Of a DNA stretch of 64,000 bases, positions 11,535 through 22,350 are shown one piece after another (position 1 is the first letter of the stretch; the number at the start of each line of letters is the position of its first letter). Position numbers and translations under genes: made by a program. Origin of the DNA: Emiliania huxleyi CCMP1516 (lineage: Eukaryota > Haptophyta > Isochrysidales > Noelaerhabdaceae); NCBI RefSeq assembly GCF_000372725.1, contig NW_005200982.1, positions 310,001 to 374,000 on the forward strand, read 5' to 3'. The notes under the pieces are model-generated. The model worked only from the letters and a program-made list of their open reading frames with translations. It had not been told where the DNA came from and made no database searches.

Positions 11535-12427
11535 AGGGAGGGAAGGGTGTAGAGATAGAGGATGTAGAGTGTACATGTAGAGCGCTGTGAGCTGTATAGA
11601 GCTGTAGAGCGCTCTGGAGCGCTGAGAGCTGTAGATAGAGCTCTAGACTACATCCGGGACGAAGCGCCTCCGTTGTAGAGCGATGTATGTAGAGCGCGAT
11701 TTTGCTGTGTAGAGTTTGTTGTAGAGGCTCTACAGCCAAACCGCCGGGAAGGCAGTGACTCAAAGAGGTCGAGCCGCGCTAATGGGGTGTCTCCGAGCTT
11801 ACTGGAGCTCTGATGGACGGCCGCCCTGACTATCACTGACACACACAGAGAGTCACTCTTGACGGCACACAACACCCTGTAACTGCGTCATGACCAGCCT
11901 GCCATGCGTCGCCGGTGCCGCATGCGTCGCAGTGCTTCTTTAGCAGGCGGTGGACTGTCGGCTGCGAGGACGGTCGCATTTGCGCGAGGCGACGGGAGCA
12001 TTGCTGCGCGTTGCATGCGCCATGACTCGCGCCAGCGCGTGCGGGAGCTCCTGGCTGAGCGTTGAGTCCAGGCGAGTTGCGCTGGCCACGATCGCTACGC
12101 CGAGCCGAGCTGACGCGCCGAGGCGCCGGCCAGTCGCAGCCGTGAGGCATGCCACAGCAGCAGAGGCAGGCCTGCCACCCATTGGGCGGGCAGACAGAAG
12201 GCCAGGGCAGCACTGGCAAGTCGTTGTAGAGCGCCTTGAGCACTTGAGCACTGGATAGGGTCGATTCCGCATGGTACGGGACCCCTCAGAGCGCCTCTAC
12301 ATCGCTCTACAACGCAGGCGCTTCGTCACGCGGCGGAGATGTAGAGCTCTACAGCTCTACAGCGCTCTACGTGCTCTACAGCTCTACAGCGCTCGTCTAC
12401 ACTCTCATCCTCTACACCCTCCCTGCG
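11535..12427. mobile_element. Non-autonomous foldback/TIR element with GTAGAGC-rich arms
   Basis: Two long inverted arms (about 11535-11690 and 12285-12427) are built of degenerate GTAGAGC units and can be aligned along about 150 bp, including the non-repetitive core GACGAAGCGCCT and TTGTAGAGCGATGTA. The interior of about 600 bp has no recognisable transposase; its open frames look like shadows. The structure suggests a MITE or foldback element of about 890 bp. Exact ends and target duplication could not be fixed by eye. Confidence 0.65.
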
Positions 12428-12814
12428 GGGACTACATGATCCGTCCGTTGTACACATTCTACAACTACATACGTCAGATACCTCGTGTCGCGTGTGTGTG
12501 GAGAGAAGTTCACCTTTCCTTACAGTACCTATAGCACGTACGCAGCGTACAAATTTTCTTACCAAAAATGTGCACCGGCAAGATCGCCCCGCCCCGTGGG
12601 TGGCCTATAGAGTGGGTGGCCGGACACGCCACACACGCGTTGTCCGTGCGAGCGAGGCCGAGGGGAGATGTGGGCGCGCGCCGACCCCGGTCTCCCAGGC
12701 GTTCTATGCTTATGGACCACAGTGAGGTGTAGAAGTTCACCCCGCTTCAAACCACAGTTAGACACGCGTGCACGCACATGAAAAATAGTTTGGTTCGCCA
12801 GCGGCGAGCGGCCA

Positions 12815-14186
12815 TCACGACAGCTCACCCAGAACTGTGAGCAGACCGTCGCTGACGTGCAACGCTCGGACATCAAAGGGAACGCTCTCACCCACGGCGG
12901 GCATTGCGCCATCCGCGAACCCGTTCGATCTGCCCCCGCCCCCGCCCCCGCCCCCGCCGCCGCCGTCCTCCCCGCTGCCGCCTGCCGGGGCGTCGCCCGC
13001 CGCAGCGTCTGCTGCGGCGGTGCGGTGCGGTATAGTCACATTGACGAGTCCGTGGGCGAGCAGCGCGAGGTGGTCAGAGCCTGCGCGAGAGCGGGGAGGG
13101 GAAGGCTAGGTACACGTGCCCACACAGACCGGGCGGCGGGAACACGTCTCCAGGCACACAACGCGGGGTCGCGAGGGCCAGGCAAGCCCTCGCTCCTCAA
13201 CGCCCAGACAGGCGGGAGCTGGCGGCATGGCACTCAGGCAAAAGCACGACCCCGGGCCCCAGAACGCACAGCACAGAGGCGCGCCGAGCCCGCCGCCGAC
13301 GCACTGCCACCCCACCGCCCCACACGCGCGCGTGGCTGCCATCAGACAAATGCCTCAGAGTCATCAGCCGGCGGCGCGGGTCCCCCCAGCGCCGCCTCTG
13401 ACTCGTCATCTTCTGGTCCTCCCCTGGCGGGCGTGCATCTCTCCCCATATCTCCCCATGTCTCCCCATATCTCTTCATAGCTCCCCGTCTCTCTAGCGCC
13501 GCGCCGCGCGGGTGCGACAGAGCGCGACGCGCTGCAGGGTACCCGCCCCTCTTCCGCCACACAGCCGGGCAGCCGACGCGCGGTGTTTAAGGTGATCTGG
13601 CCATGGCCGGCGGTGTCCAAGGCGGCGTGGCCATTGCCGGCACTCGGGCAGCTGATGTGTGGTGTCCAAGGTGATTTGGCCATGGCCGGCACTCGGGTGT
13701 CGCTTGCCATCTCTTGCCATCTAGCTGCGCGCGCCGTGGCGGAGGACGGTCGCCTCCATCCGCTGGCCGACCTCGGGCGCAAAGACGAGCAGCCGCACCT
13801 GCCACCCGAGGGCCACCCGTCTCGGATTTGAGAGAAGGAGAGAAGGAGTGGCCACAGGGTGGCAGAGGCACTGGAGCCGGCGCCTCGATGGGCACAAACA
13901 CAACGGGCGCATCGGAGGAGATGACGGCGAGGTCGCTCTTGATGGCCAGCCGGTCAAACATCAGCGCCACCCCGCCCAGGGACGTGTTGTACCTGCAGCA
14001 AGCACCCGCGCCGGTCAGGGGTGGCCGGCAGGGAGAGCCGCAGAGCGTCTCGCGCCGGAGCATCGAGTTCCCGAGCTGCTCGCCGATGCCAGCTCGCACG
14101 TCGGCGAGGTGGGCCGGGCTGAGCTGCATGGAGAACTTGCAGTGGATCCACTTGAGCGAGGAAGAAGCCTCGCTGGGCGCAGGCAT
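12815..14186 (-). CDS. RPA43: DNA-directed RNA polymerase I subunit RPA43 (Rpb7-like)
   Basis: Four exons: 14186-14056, 13992-13884, 13798-13729 and 13080-12815, giving 191 residues. The N-terminal half has the Rpb7-like signature: KFSMQLSPAHLADVRAGI, GEQLGNSMLR/YNTSLGGVALMF, then VVFVPIE/VRLLVFAPEVGQ. The OB-fold half reads QRMEATVLRHGAR/SDHLALLAHGLVNVTIPHR, typical of Pol I RPA43. A Gly run follows and the end is short. RPA43 pairs with RPA14 (or its counterpart) in the Pol I stalk and contacts RRN3/TIF-IA for rDNA initiation. All three introns have GC donors; the last (13081-13728) is unusually long for this window and holds tandem repeats. The exon joins rest on frame and family pattern, since each join restores a conserved motif. 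Start chosen at the first ATG before the conserved part. Confidence 0.82.
13585..13715. repeat. Imperfect tandem repeats in the RPA43 third intron
   Basis: Units containing GGCCATGGCCGGC or GGCCATTGCCGGC with GGTGTCCAAGG recur three times. A second short tandem of CTCCCCATAT-like units lies at 13438-13490. Both are within the long last intron of RPA43. Confidence 0.7.
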
Positions 14187-14994
14187 GTGGGGCCCAACAG
14201 TACCGCACGGCGTCGTGCCGTAGAAAGGGTGATGTACCAGTGTTAGTGCCAGGTGCGCGCCACCCGTGCCCAGAAGAGAAAGAAAGAAAAGGCACGCGCT
14301 ATAGTCCCGTGCCCAGTGTAGTGCGTAGAATTTGTAAAATTCTTTTTCCACCCGGTGGCTTGAGAGGACATGTCTCACCGGGGAGGCCTCCCTACCTCGC
14401 TCGCTCGCACGCGAGGCAGCAGAGACGAAGGTATCGTGAGCGTGCATCTCTGGGAGTGGTTCCAGCTCGGGTACGCCGTAGTCATCACAGCGCGCCACGC
14501 GAGCGTACACCAGCTTTAAGACGTACACCAGCTTTAGCGCCGCCGCCACCGCTGTGCACTTTGACCTGTTTGGCGAGCGGCCCGTGGACGGACGGAGCAC
14601 GAGATCCGCTTGGCAGGGAAGGGCACAGGGCAGGCAGCCGCGAGCGGCAAGTGGCGTCGGCGACGCAGCGAGGACACGATGGTGACGCCCACAGCGCAGC
14701 GTGCGCGGCAGCAGCGCCGCCGGCGGCCCCACGCCGCATCAGCGGCGCTCTGAGTCAGTCAGCCTGCGCTCGCTGCACAGCCTGTCGAACAGCCTGCTGA
14801 GCACGCTCCCGACGAGCGGCGCGCTATGCGGGCCCGCCGCAGGCGACGCGGGCGGCGAGCCGACGTGCGTGTCGCAGTCGTAGGCAGCGCTGGCGAAGCC
14901 AAGGGAACCCGCCGAAAGGAAATAAAAGAAAATATCCGCGAATCGACCTAGGTAGTGGCCGACCTCTTCGCGGCGCGGGTGCACAAGAGCATAC
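14187..14994. other. Intergenic region with a SINE-like copy
   Basis: A copy of SINE-like repeat A (TGTTAGTGCCAG... to GTAAAATTCTTT) lies at 14234-14345, immediately upstream of the RPA43 start. The remainder up to the TFIIS-domain gene has no supportable coding sequence. Confidence 0.5.
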
Positions 14995-15973
14995 ATGGCC
15001 TCCCTGCGCGCCGAGCCCTGCGAGGCGCCGACGGTGCGTGCGCAGCGGCTGCACCGGACGCTGCAGGACGCCATCTCGGAGGAGGAGGGGGCGGCGGCCG
15101 AGCTCGAGCGTGCCGAGGCGGTGCTCCGGCGGGCGGCGGCGAGGGCCAAGGCGAGCCGGACGGCGCTCGCCGAGCGGCTCGACGAGCTGGCCAGCAGGCC
15201 GCTGACGGTGACCGTGCTGGAGAAGACGCTCATCGGCGTCACCGTCAACGCACTCCGCAAGCACGCGACGCCGGCCATCGCCGCCAAGAGTGAGCGGCTC
15301 GTGCGCGGCTGGAAGACGCTCGTGGAGGGGAGCAAAACGTGGGGCACGCTGGCGACGGGCGGCGCTGCGCCGGCCGGCGCGGCGTCCTCCTCGAGGGCCG
15401 AGGCGCTCGCCGACCGCGTCCTCGACGAGGTGCGCGACGAGGACGGCCGCGTCGAGCGGCGGCGAGCGCACCCCGACTCGCTCGAGGACGCGCTGGCGCT
15501 GCGCGAGGCGCGAGAGGTGGCGGCTGCCCCCGCCGCGCGCCCGCCGCCCGCCGCGCCGCCCGCCGCCGGCTCACTGCGCCCTCCCGCGGCGACCACAGGC
15601 GGAGCGGATGTGGGAGGAGCGGATGGGCGGCGGAGGCAGCGGCGGGGGAGGCGGGGGAGGCGGCGGCGGCCGCGGCGACGGGCGCGACGAGGCGGCTCGG
15701 CGGGCGGCGGCCGAGCGGCTGCGCGAGCGCTACCGCTCGATCGAAGAGGCGAAGCGCAGCCGCGAGATTGTCGTCGAGGGCGGCCCCGCGAGGCCGGGCA
15801 AGCAGCCGCGCACGGCGGCGGGCGGCCGCCCCAACCTTGTGCAGCACAAGAGGGCGGCGGGCGGCGGCGGGCCTCTGGCCGCGCAGCGGCCGCCGGCGGC
15901 CGCGGCGGCCGCGCGGAGGCCAAACGGCGTGCTGTCCAAGCTCAAGCAGCAGGCGCACAAGGTGCGGCAATGA
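14995..15973 (+). CDS. TFIIS N-terminal (LW) domain protein
   Basis: Two exons, 14995-15516 and 15599-15973, joined by an 82-bp GT-AG intron in phase 0, giving 298 residues. Residues about 1-70 are a helical, coiled-coil-like segment rich in Ala/Glu/Arg. About 70-115 match the TFIIS N-terminal domain: ITVTVLEKTLIGVTVNALRK-type helix (here PLTVTVLEKTLIGVTVNALRK, split by me after the first residues), then AAKSERLVRGWKTLVEG. This fold occurs in TFIIS, IWS1, Elongin A and Med26 and docks disordered transcription-elongation partners. A Gly-run linker and a basic tail ending NGVLSKLKQQAHKVRQ follow. No zinc ribbon is present, so it is not full TFIIS. The join EARE/AERMWEERM keeps a continuous helix. 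Confidence 0.8.
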
Positions 15974-16372
15974 GCACCCTCAACAAGGCGCTAGGCGAGA
16001 GAGGGGTCCCGTCTCGCCCGGCCAGAGAGAGCGAGCGAGGTCTGGGCGTGGAGCCCGGCTTTTGGGAGGAGCAGGAGCGCCCCGGTCCCACGGCCCGTCG
16101 CGCCGTAAGCGGGATGATTGGACCCACGGCGGCGCGGCACCCCGTGATTTGGTCCGTATTGTGGCGCGCGCAGGCACTTGGAGCACTTGACTCGCCCTTG
16201 GAGCGGCCGACTACACGGTGAGCCATACGGACCTTGCAGAAACCTTTTCCTTCTCAGCAGGGCTACACAATGACCCTATAGTGTGGGGGTGTTTCTGGCG
16301 AGTTGTGATGAGTAGGATTAGACTAGCCTAGTAGCCCACTAGCCAATGGTATTTTGAAGTTCATATATGAAA
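15974..16372. other. Intergenic region
   Basis: Contains the short motif GCACTTGGAGCACTTG near 16170, which begins repeat family C elsewhere in the window. No gene is supported. Confidence 0.4.
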
Positions 16373-17631
16373 ACTAGCTGCGGGGCTCGCTAAACGCTCG
16401 CCGAGCTCCATGCTGCGCTGCAACACCACCTCCTCACTAATCGTCAGGGGCGCGGAGAGCGCAGTGCACTGCGGTGAGGCTGCGCAGCGGGGGCTCACCC
16501 CCTGCACCGCGCTCAGCGGCGCAGGGGAGGGCGGTCGGTGGCGGCGGCGGCGAGGCGCGAGGCGGTGGCGGCGGTGGTGCGGGCGGCGGGATGACAGGGG
16601 AGGCGGCGGGATTGACAGGGGAGGCGGCGGCCACGAGCGGAGCGGCGCGAGAAGGGGGGGGGGGGGCGGCGAGGCGCCGGTGAGCGAGGCGCCCGCGCCA
16701 TCAGAGGGACGCGCCGCTGCGAGATGGAGGGCGGCGGTGACGGAGGCGAGGCGCGAGGCGGCGGCGGCGGCGGCGGCGGCGGCGGGTCTCGGTGAGCGGC
16801 GGCGGGAGGAGGAGCAGAGGCGGCGGGAGGAGGAGCAGCGGCGGCGCTCGCTCGCTGTTGACGGGAGCGCTTTTGAGCCTGGGAGCCCATGCCACTGCGA
16901 CCGGCGTGCCCGGGAACGGAGATCGCGCGCGCGCCGCCACTCACGACGCGCGCGCGATCTTCGCGGAGTCGGGTCCCCAGAGGGAAGCGGTCTTCTCGGC
17001 CGACGTCCAGCGGCGCGCAAGGAAGCAGGCGCAGCGGAGGCGGCCTAGCACCGGCTCGGCGCCGGGCGGTTGCGCTGCCCGCGAGCCGCGTCCTGAGCCT
17101 CGGCAGCGCGCTGCGCGGCGCGGCGCTCGCGCTGCTGCGGTGCCGAGAGCGGCATGATGGTTCGCCAGCTGAAGCTCGAGACTCCTCGGGTCCGCGAGTT
17201 CCTCCGGTCACGCGATAAACCGCGGACAACGCGAGGCCCTTATATCTTTACTAGCTGAGGGGCTCGCTAAACGCTCGCCGAGCCCCATGCTGTGCAACAC
17301 CACCTCCTCACTAATCGTCAGGGGCGCGTGAGAGCGCAGTGCACTGCGGTGAGGCTGCGCAGCGGGGGCTCGCCCCCTGCACCGCGCTCAGCGGCACAGG
17401 GGAGGGCGGTCGGTGGCGGCGGCGGCGAGGCGCGAGGCGGTGGCGGCGGTGGTGCGGGCGGCGGGATGACAGGGGAGGCGGCGGGATTGACAGGGGAGGC
17501 GGCGGCCACGAGCGGAGCGGCGCAAGAAGGGGGGGGGGCGGCGGCGAGGCGCCGGTGAGCGAGGCGCCCGCGCCATCAGAGGGACGCGCCGCTGCGAGAT
17601 GGAGGGCGGCGGTGACGGAGGCGAGGCGCGA

Positions 17632-17666
<35 letters not shown>

Positions 17667-18123
17667 ACGGCGGCACCGAGTCTCGGTGAGCGGCGGCGGG
17701 AGGAGGAGCAGCGGCGGCGCTCGCTCGCTGTTGGCGGGAGCGCTTTTGAGCCTGGGAGCCCATGCCACTGCGACCGGCGTGCCCGGGAACGGAGATCGCG
17801 CGCGCGCCGCCACTCACGACGCGCGCGCGATCTTCGCGGAGTCGGGTCCCCAGAGGGAAGCGGTCTTCTCGGCCGACGTCCAGCGGCGCGCAAGGAAGCA
17901 GGCGCAGCGGAGGCGGCCTAGCACCGGCTCGGCGCCGGGCGGTTGCGCTGCCCGCGAGCCGCGTCCTGAGCCTCGGCAGCGCGCTTCGCGGCGCGGCGCT
18001 CGCGCTGCTTCTGTGCCGAGAGCGGCATGATGTCTCGCCAGCTGAAGCTCGAGACTCCTCGGTATCGCGAATTCCGCAGGTCACGGGATAAGCGGCGGAC
18101 GACGCGAGGCCCATATATCTTTA
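16373..18123. repeat. 877-bp direct tandem duplication
   Basis: Unit 1 (16373-17249) and unit 2 (17250 to about 18123) are near-identical head-to-tail copies. Both start ACTAGCTG(C/A)GGGGCTCG and end with a TATATCTTTA stretch. Differences are scattered substitutions plus short indels, mainly in GGC runs and in a GAGGAGCAG repeat. On the minus strand each unit carries a short frame starting MPLSA(Q/P) and rich in Arg/Ala, ending APSRC and a stop, just downstream of the AT-rich TATA-like stretch. Long plus-strand frames in both units are Gly/Arg-rich and look like composition artefacts. The unit's function is unknown; it could be a duplicated small gene or a repeat. Confidence 0.85.
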
Positions 18124-18276
18124 GAGATCCAACTTGCCTTATGTGCACGTCTCCGCGGCGGCGGCCCGGAGGCGGCCCGGCGGAGCGGTCAGAGCAGCAC
18201 TGCGCCGGCCGGCGATCGACCCTCGACTATACCACGGGCTCTATTGAATGGCCTCAAGGTGCTCTCTAGGGCTGCC

Positions 18277-18850
18277 CTATTCCGCTCGCCCGGCTACGTC
18301 GCTGAGCTTCGAAGGAAAAGGTTTCGCTCGGCACGGCGTCGGAGAGCAAACTTCGACGTTCGTCCAATAGTGGAAGCTGGACGCACGTAGGCAAGTGGCC
18401 CATGACCAGGCGGGCTGCTGCTCATAATCTGGGCCGTCGGCGCTCGCTCTCGCGCTCTTCATAACGGCTTTGCCCCCTCCCTCCCGCGCCGACGTTGGGC
18501 AGCCTGACCACGACAACGCCAGTGCCGCTGGCCTGCAACTCGAGGCGCCTTTGAATGAGCACGAGCCGGTGCGCGGCGGCGGCGCGGGTGATGCAGCCCA
18601 AGGTGACGGCGACGGCGGAGGGGGCGGCGGCGGCGGCGGAGGAGGCGGCAGCGGCGGCGATGGCCGCGGGGTCGGCCCGCCCGCCTTTGCTGCTGGTGCT
18701 GTGGGCATCATCACAGCTCAGCGGCGGTGTGCGACCAGGGCCAGTGGTAGACTTTCGACGCGGTGAGGCTGCTCTCTGAGCGATGACACTAGCAGGAGCA
18801 TCATGTGTGTCATCGGAGTCACTTGTATTACGATACCACCACGCCGCCAC
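18277..18850 (-). CDS. Weak hypothetical open frame
   Basis: A minus-strand frame of about 140 codons ends at 18422 with the non-repetitive segment HRLVLIQRRLELQASGTGVV, which looks more protein-like than its surroundings. It has no ATG at the 5' end of the frame, contains an Ala run encoded by GCC repeats, and another overlapping frame ends at 18277. It may be an exon or a chance frame. Confidence 0.2.
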
Positions 18851-18862
18851 GCTCGCAAGGGC

Positions 18863-18921
18863 CGCCTAAGCGCCTAAGCACCCTAAGCACCCCCCGCTTA
18901 GGCCGCTTAGGCGCTTAGGCG
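18863..18921. repeat. Perfect 17-bp inverted repeat
   Basis: Arms 18863-18879 (CGCCTAAGCGCCTAAGC) and 18905-18921 (its exact reverse complement) flank a 25-bp loop that itself contains CCTAAGC and GCTTAGG. It can form a stable hairpin. Confidence 0.85.
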
Positions 18922-19099
18922 AGTGACGGCCGGCTGCCAGGGGCCTGGCGTGCCTCCGCCGTGGGCGGGAGAGCCACTCTGCAAGTGGTGTGCGAGCGTG
19001 TAGCCTTGAGCGTGCAGTCGGCCGAGCACTTGGAGAGTGCAGTCATTAACCTCACACCCAGCGGGGAGCTAAGAAGCCTTAGGGGACCCCTAGGGTTCT

Positions 19100-19515
19100 G
19101 AGGGCCGGATTTTTTAAGACCTTTTAAGAAACGAGGAGGTTTGGGGGCTTAACTTGCCATTTAAGAGATTGCAGGCACGGGGGGTCCCTCTTTTAAGACC
19201 GTTTAAGAAAATCGGCCTCGCCGGCACGCGTCGCTGGGTTCCGCGCCGTTTTCTCCAATACTGCCGTTATTAGGCCCGCAGAAGCCATACTCGCATAGGG
19301 GACGCGTGCTAGCTGACTGTAGCCAGCTTCCCGGCCTCCGGCGTCTACCGGGAGCCTCCCGGACCATCGACCTCGGGAGCTCTCCCGCACCGTTTAAGCG
19401 TTTAAGACCGTTTAAGGAATTGGCGGCCCAGCAGCTCTTAAAACTTGCCATGGCAAGTTTTAAGCCGTTTAAGCCGCAGGCGCCCCAGGGCCCACCCTTT
19501 TAAGCCTAGGGGTCC
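19100..19515. repeat. TTTAAG-rich cluster with a 28-bp palindrome
   Basis: The hexamer TTTAAG (or CTTAAA) recurs more than ten times. At 19437-19464 a perfect 28-bp palindrome is centred on GCCATGGC and flanked by CTTAAAACTT/AAGTTTTAAG. No coding sequence is supported. Confidence 0.8.
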
Positions 19516-19519
19516 CCTA

Positions 19520-19780
19520 AGTAAGAAGCGCACCCAGCGGGCCGGATGCTCGGGGGCGGGCTACGGGCAAGAGAGCCCTGAGACCCCTAGGTCGAACCCC
19601 TAGGGGGGTGCGCCCGGTCGCAGGCGGCAGGGGAAAGGCAAAGGGGGCCGTAAAGGCGTAAAGTAAACTCTAAACAGAAAACACGGCTGCACACGCGGGC
19701 GGTCTCGCTCGAGGGTTGCGGTGCTTGGTCTGCGCTTTGGGTTTCCCCCAGCGGCGGAGCGCCCCCTCTACTAGGAGTGC
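19520..19780 (+). repeat. Repeat family C copy 1
   Basis: Shares CACCCAGCGGGCC, GGGCAAGAGAGCCCT, a TAAAGTAAAC segment and CTGCGCTTTGGGTTTCCCC with the copy at 21375-21625; a shorter copy is at 29344-29485. The usual leader GCACTTGGAGCACTTGGAG is displaced to a partial match near 19027. Confidence 0.75.
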
Positions 19781-20359
19781 GGGTGGGGAGGCCCTAAAAC
19801 GGCGGGAGGGGTGGGGAGGTGCGGGGGTGCCGCTGCGTGGGGGTGTCGTCTGTCGAGGGGTCGGGAGGGCGAGGGAGGCGAGACACGGCGAGAGCCGAGA
19901 CCGAGAGTGCGGACCGTGACCTAAAGGGAAAGCTTCCTAGGACCCTCAGAGTTGACCAGGGGTTGTGCGCTGAGCCCTCCTGCTCGGCTCCAGCCAGTAG
20001 ACAAGTCGTGTCATCAACAGAGTAGAGAAGGATCTGACCTCGGGGCCGATGTGACCAAGCGCTGGTGGCGTGGTTTTACCTCACACCCATGGTCTCACAG
20101 TGTGCCGGCAGTCGCCGAGCTCACACAAGCCGCAGAACAAGTGACTGAGGGCCACCGAAGTCGCCGTCGAGGTTCGCTGCGCGCGGCGCAGCGGGTCAGG
20201 GACACCATCACACCGACGAGTGCGTTGGACTTTTCACTCCGGACAAAGACGGCCACACACACACACGCACACGAGCTGCGGTCGTGTGGCCGTCATAGCG
20301 GCGAGGCGCGGGATGTCTGTGGCGAAGTGGGTCGCGTCCCTGGATTTCCTCAACTCACG

Positions 20360-21350
20360 GTCCTTCGCCCGTGAGGGCTGGCCAAAGGCGAGGCGTAGGA
20401 GGGCTCGTGAGGGCTTGGGAGGGGTGGAGAGCTCGGAGGGGTCGGAGGGCTCGGAGGGCAGAGAGGCACGAGGGTGGCGCTGGTGGGCGAGTGAGGGCTC
20501 GGTCGGGAAGGCTCACAAGGGATGGAGTGCTCGGAGGGCTCGCGAGGGGCGTAGGGGCGAGCCGCCGAGCCGGGCTCAGGGGGCTCGGAGGAATGCGCGT
20601 GGCGAGCTCGCGGAGCACTCGAGCACTTGTGAGCCTGCGAGACAGAGCGATCGAGCGCTCACTAGCGCAACAGTGGTGCCTTTGTGCCTTCCGAGCCCTC
20701 GGACCCTTCGGAGCTCTCGAGCTCTCCAAAGCTCTCAAGAGCTCTCGAGCGCTTCGACTTTGGGCAGNNNNNNNNNNNNNNNNNNNNNNNNNNNNNNNNN
20801 NNNNNNNNNNNNNNNNNNNNNNNNNNNNNNNNNNNNNNNNNNNNNNNNNNNNNNNNNNNNNNNNNNNCGGCTCAGAGGATCGTACGACCCCTCCGAGCCC
20901 TAATGGAGCCCTCCAGCCCTCCAGCCCTCCGAGCCCTCCGAGCCCTCCGAGCCCTCTTGGGGGGCAGTCACATAAGCCGCGACTTCGTTTTTTATCTTTT
21001 TGCGACCATGACCCCTCCCGGAGGGCCCTTCCGACCCCTCTCGAGCCCTCCCGCCACGAAGATCCTCCCTTGTTCGACCGTCCCTCCGAGCCCACCCGGC
21101 GTCCGGGGAGGGGGTTAGCCCTGTGGAGCCCTCCCGACGCCGATCCGACGGGGACCTCTCCAGCCCTGTGGGCTGGCGTGCGAGCCCTCCGATCGGAGGT
21201 GGGTGGAAGTGGGAGGGCTCGAGGACGGACCTCTCTCGCTCCGCGGGAGGGTGGAGGGGTGGAGGGTGTGGAGGGTGGAGGGGTGGCTGGGCCCTCTAGC
21301 TCTTCCGAGATAGCCCTCCCGCCGTTTTGGGGCCTCCGCCCCACCCGCCC
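20360..21350. repeat. GGAGGGCTC low-complexity inverted repeat around the gap
   Basis: Left of the gap the plus strand is dominated by GGAGGGCTCGGAGGG-type units; right of it the complementary CCCTCCGAGCCCTCC units dominate. The flanks are therefore broadly inverted copies of one another. Open frames on both strands across the region are products of this composition. Confidence 0.7.
20768..20867. other. Assembly gap (100 N)
   Basis: Exactly 100 consecutive N, the usual placeholder for a gap of unknown size. Any open frame drawn through it is meaningless. Confidence 1.
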
Positions 21351-21374
21351 GCTCTATGGGTCTACTAGCGAAGC

Positions 21375-21625
21375 TTAGAGCGCACTTGGAGCACTTGGAG
21401 TGCGTCATCAGCCGCACATCCAGGGCCGGGGGGCTGAGAAGCACACCCAGCGGGCCAGATGGTTGGGATCGGGTTGCGGGCAAGAGAGCCCTACCTACCT
21501 AGCCCTGTGGGGGGTGGCGCGTTCGCACTTCGCAGGGAAAGGGCCGTATGTAAAGTAAACACGGTTCTCAGAGGGTTGGTCTGCGCTTTGGGTTTCCCCT
21601 AGCAGCGGAGCGCCCCCTCTACTCG
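21375..21625 (+). repeat. Repeat family C copy 2
   Basis: Begins GCACTTGGAGCACTTGGAG, continues through CACCCAGCGGGCC and GGGTTGCGGGCAAGAGAGC, and ends near GCAGCGGAGCGCCCCCTCTA. About 250 bp, the longest clear copy of this dispersed family in the window. Confidence 0.8.
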
Positions 21626-21701
21626 GAGCTAATAGACACCAGACACGAACACGACCTAGGATTCCTATTCGCCGTGTTTTCTTCGCCTCGCGCAGTCGCT
21701 G

Positions 21702-22319
21702 ATGGTACGACGCCACGCGCACAAGCCGCGGGTTCGGCACGTTGAGCAGACGCGCCAGGGAGCTCGCTTTCTGCCCGCTGCCGACCGGATGACGCATCTG
21801 GTGGGCTCTCGAGGCGCGCTTGCTGCGCCGGCTGCACCAAAGGCGGCGCCTTCGGCGCCCTCGCGGGGCATAGCGAAGCGAGACGGGCCGAGCGAGGCAC
21901 AAAAGGCGCGGCAGCAGAGAAAAAAGCAGCGGCGGCGCGAGCGATGGGAGGCGAGCCTCGCCGAGCGCGGCGAGGCGGTGCGCCGGAGCGAACTCGGGCC
22001 AGGCGAGGCCGCCGCTTGTGGTGGCCGAGACGCTCCAGCGGCGGGGCGGAAGTTGAGCAAGCAGGAGCGAAAGGACCTTCGCAAGGAGAAGGCGGCACCG
22101 AGCACGCGGAAGCTGAAGAAGATCTACGAGCAAGAGGGCCTTCCGGGAGCGAGCGATGATGGCGAGGGCGAGGAGGACGACGACGAGGGCGAGGAGGACG
22201 AGGAGGATTGCGAGGAGGAGGACGACGGCGAGTATGCCGTTCGCCCCCGGCGCGCTCGCGACGGCGAGGCGGAGAAGGAGGAGGAGGAGGAGGGGGGGGA
22301 GGGGGAGGAGGAGGAGGAG

Positions 22320-22350
<31 letters not shown>

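Noticed and set aside
13993..14055. Reading RPA43 exons 1 and 2 as one uninterrupted exon
   Set aside because: The frame stays open, but removing the 63-bp GC-AG intron restores the family pattern LGNSMLR/YNTSLGGVAL; the retained segment is Cys/Pro-rich and not family-like.
16410..17048. Plus-strand Gly/Arg-rich protein in each tandem unit
   Set aside because: The frame is dominated by GGC runs, differs between the two units by indels, and shows no selection for reading frame.
20355..21378. Open frames on both strands crossing the gap
   Set aside because: They contain 34 unknown residues from the N run and consist of low-complexity repeats.
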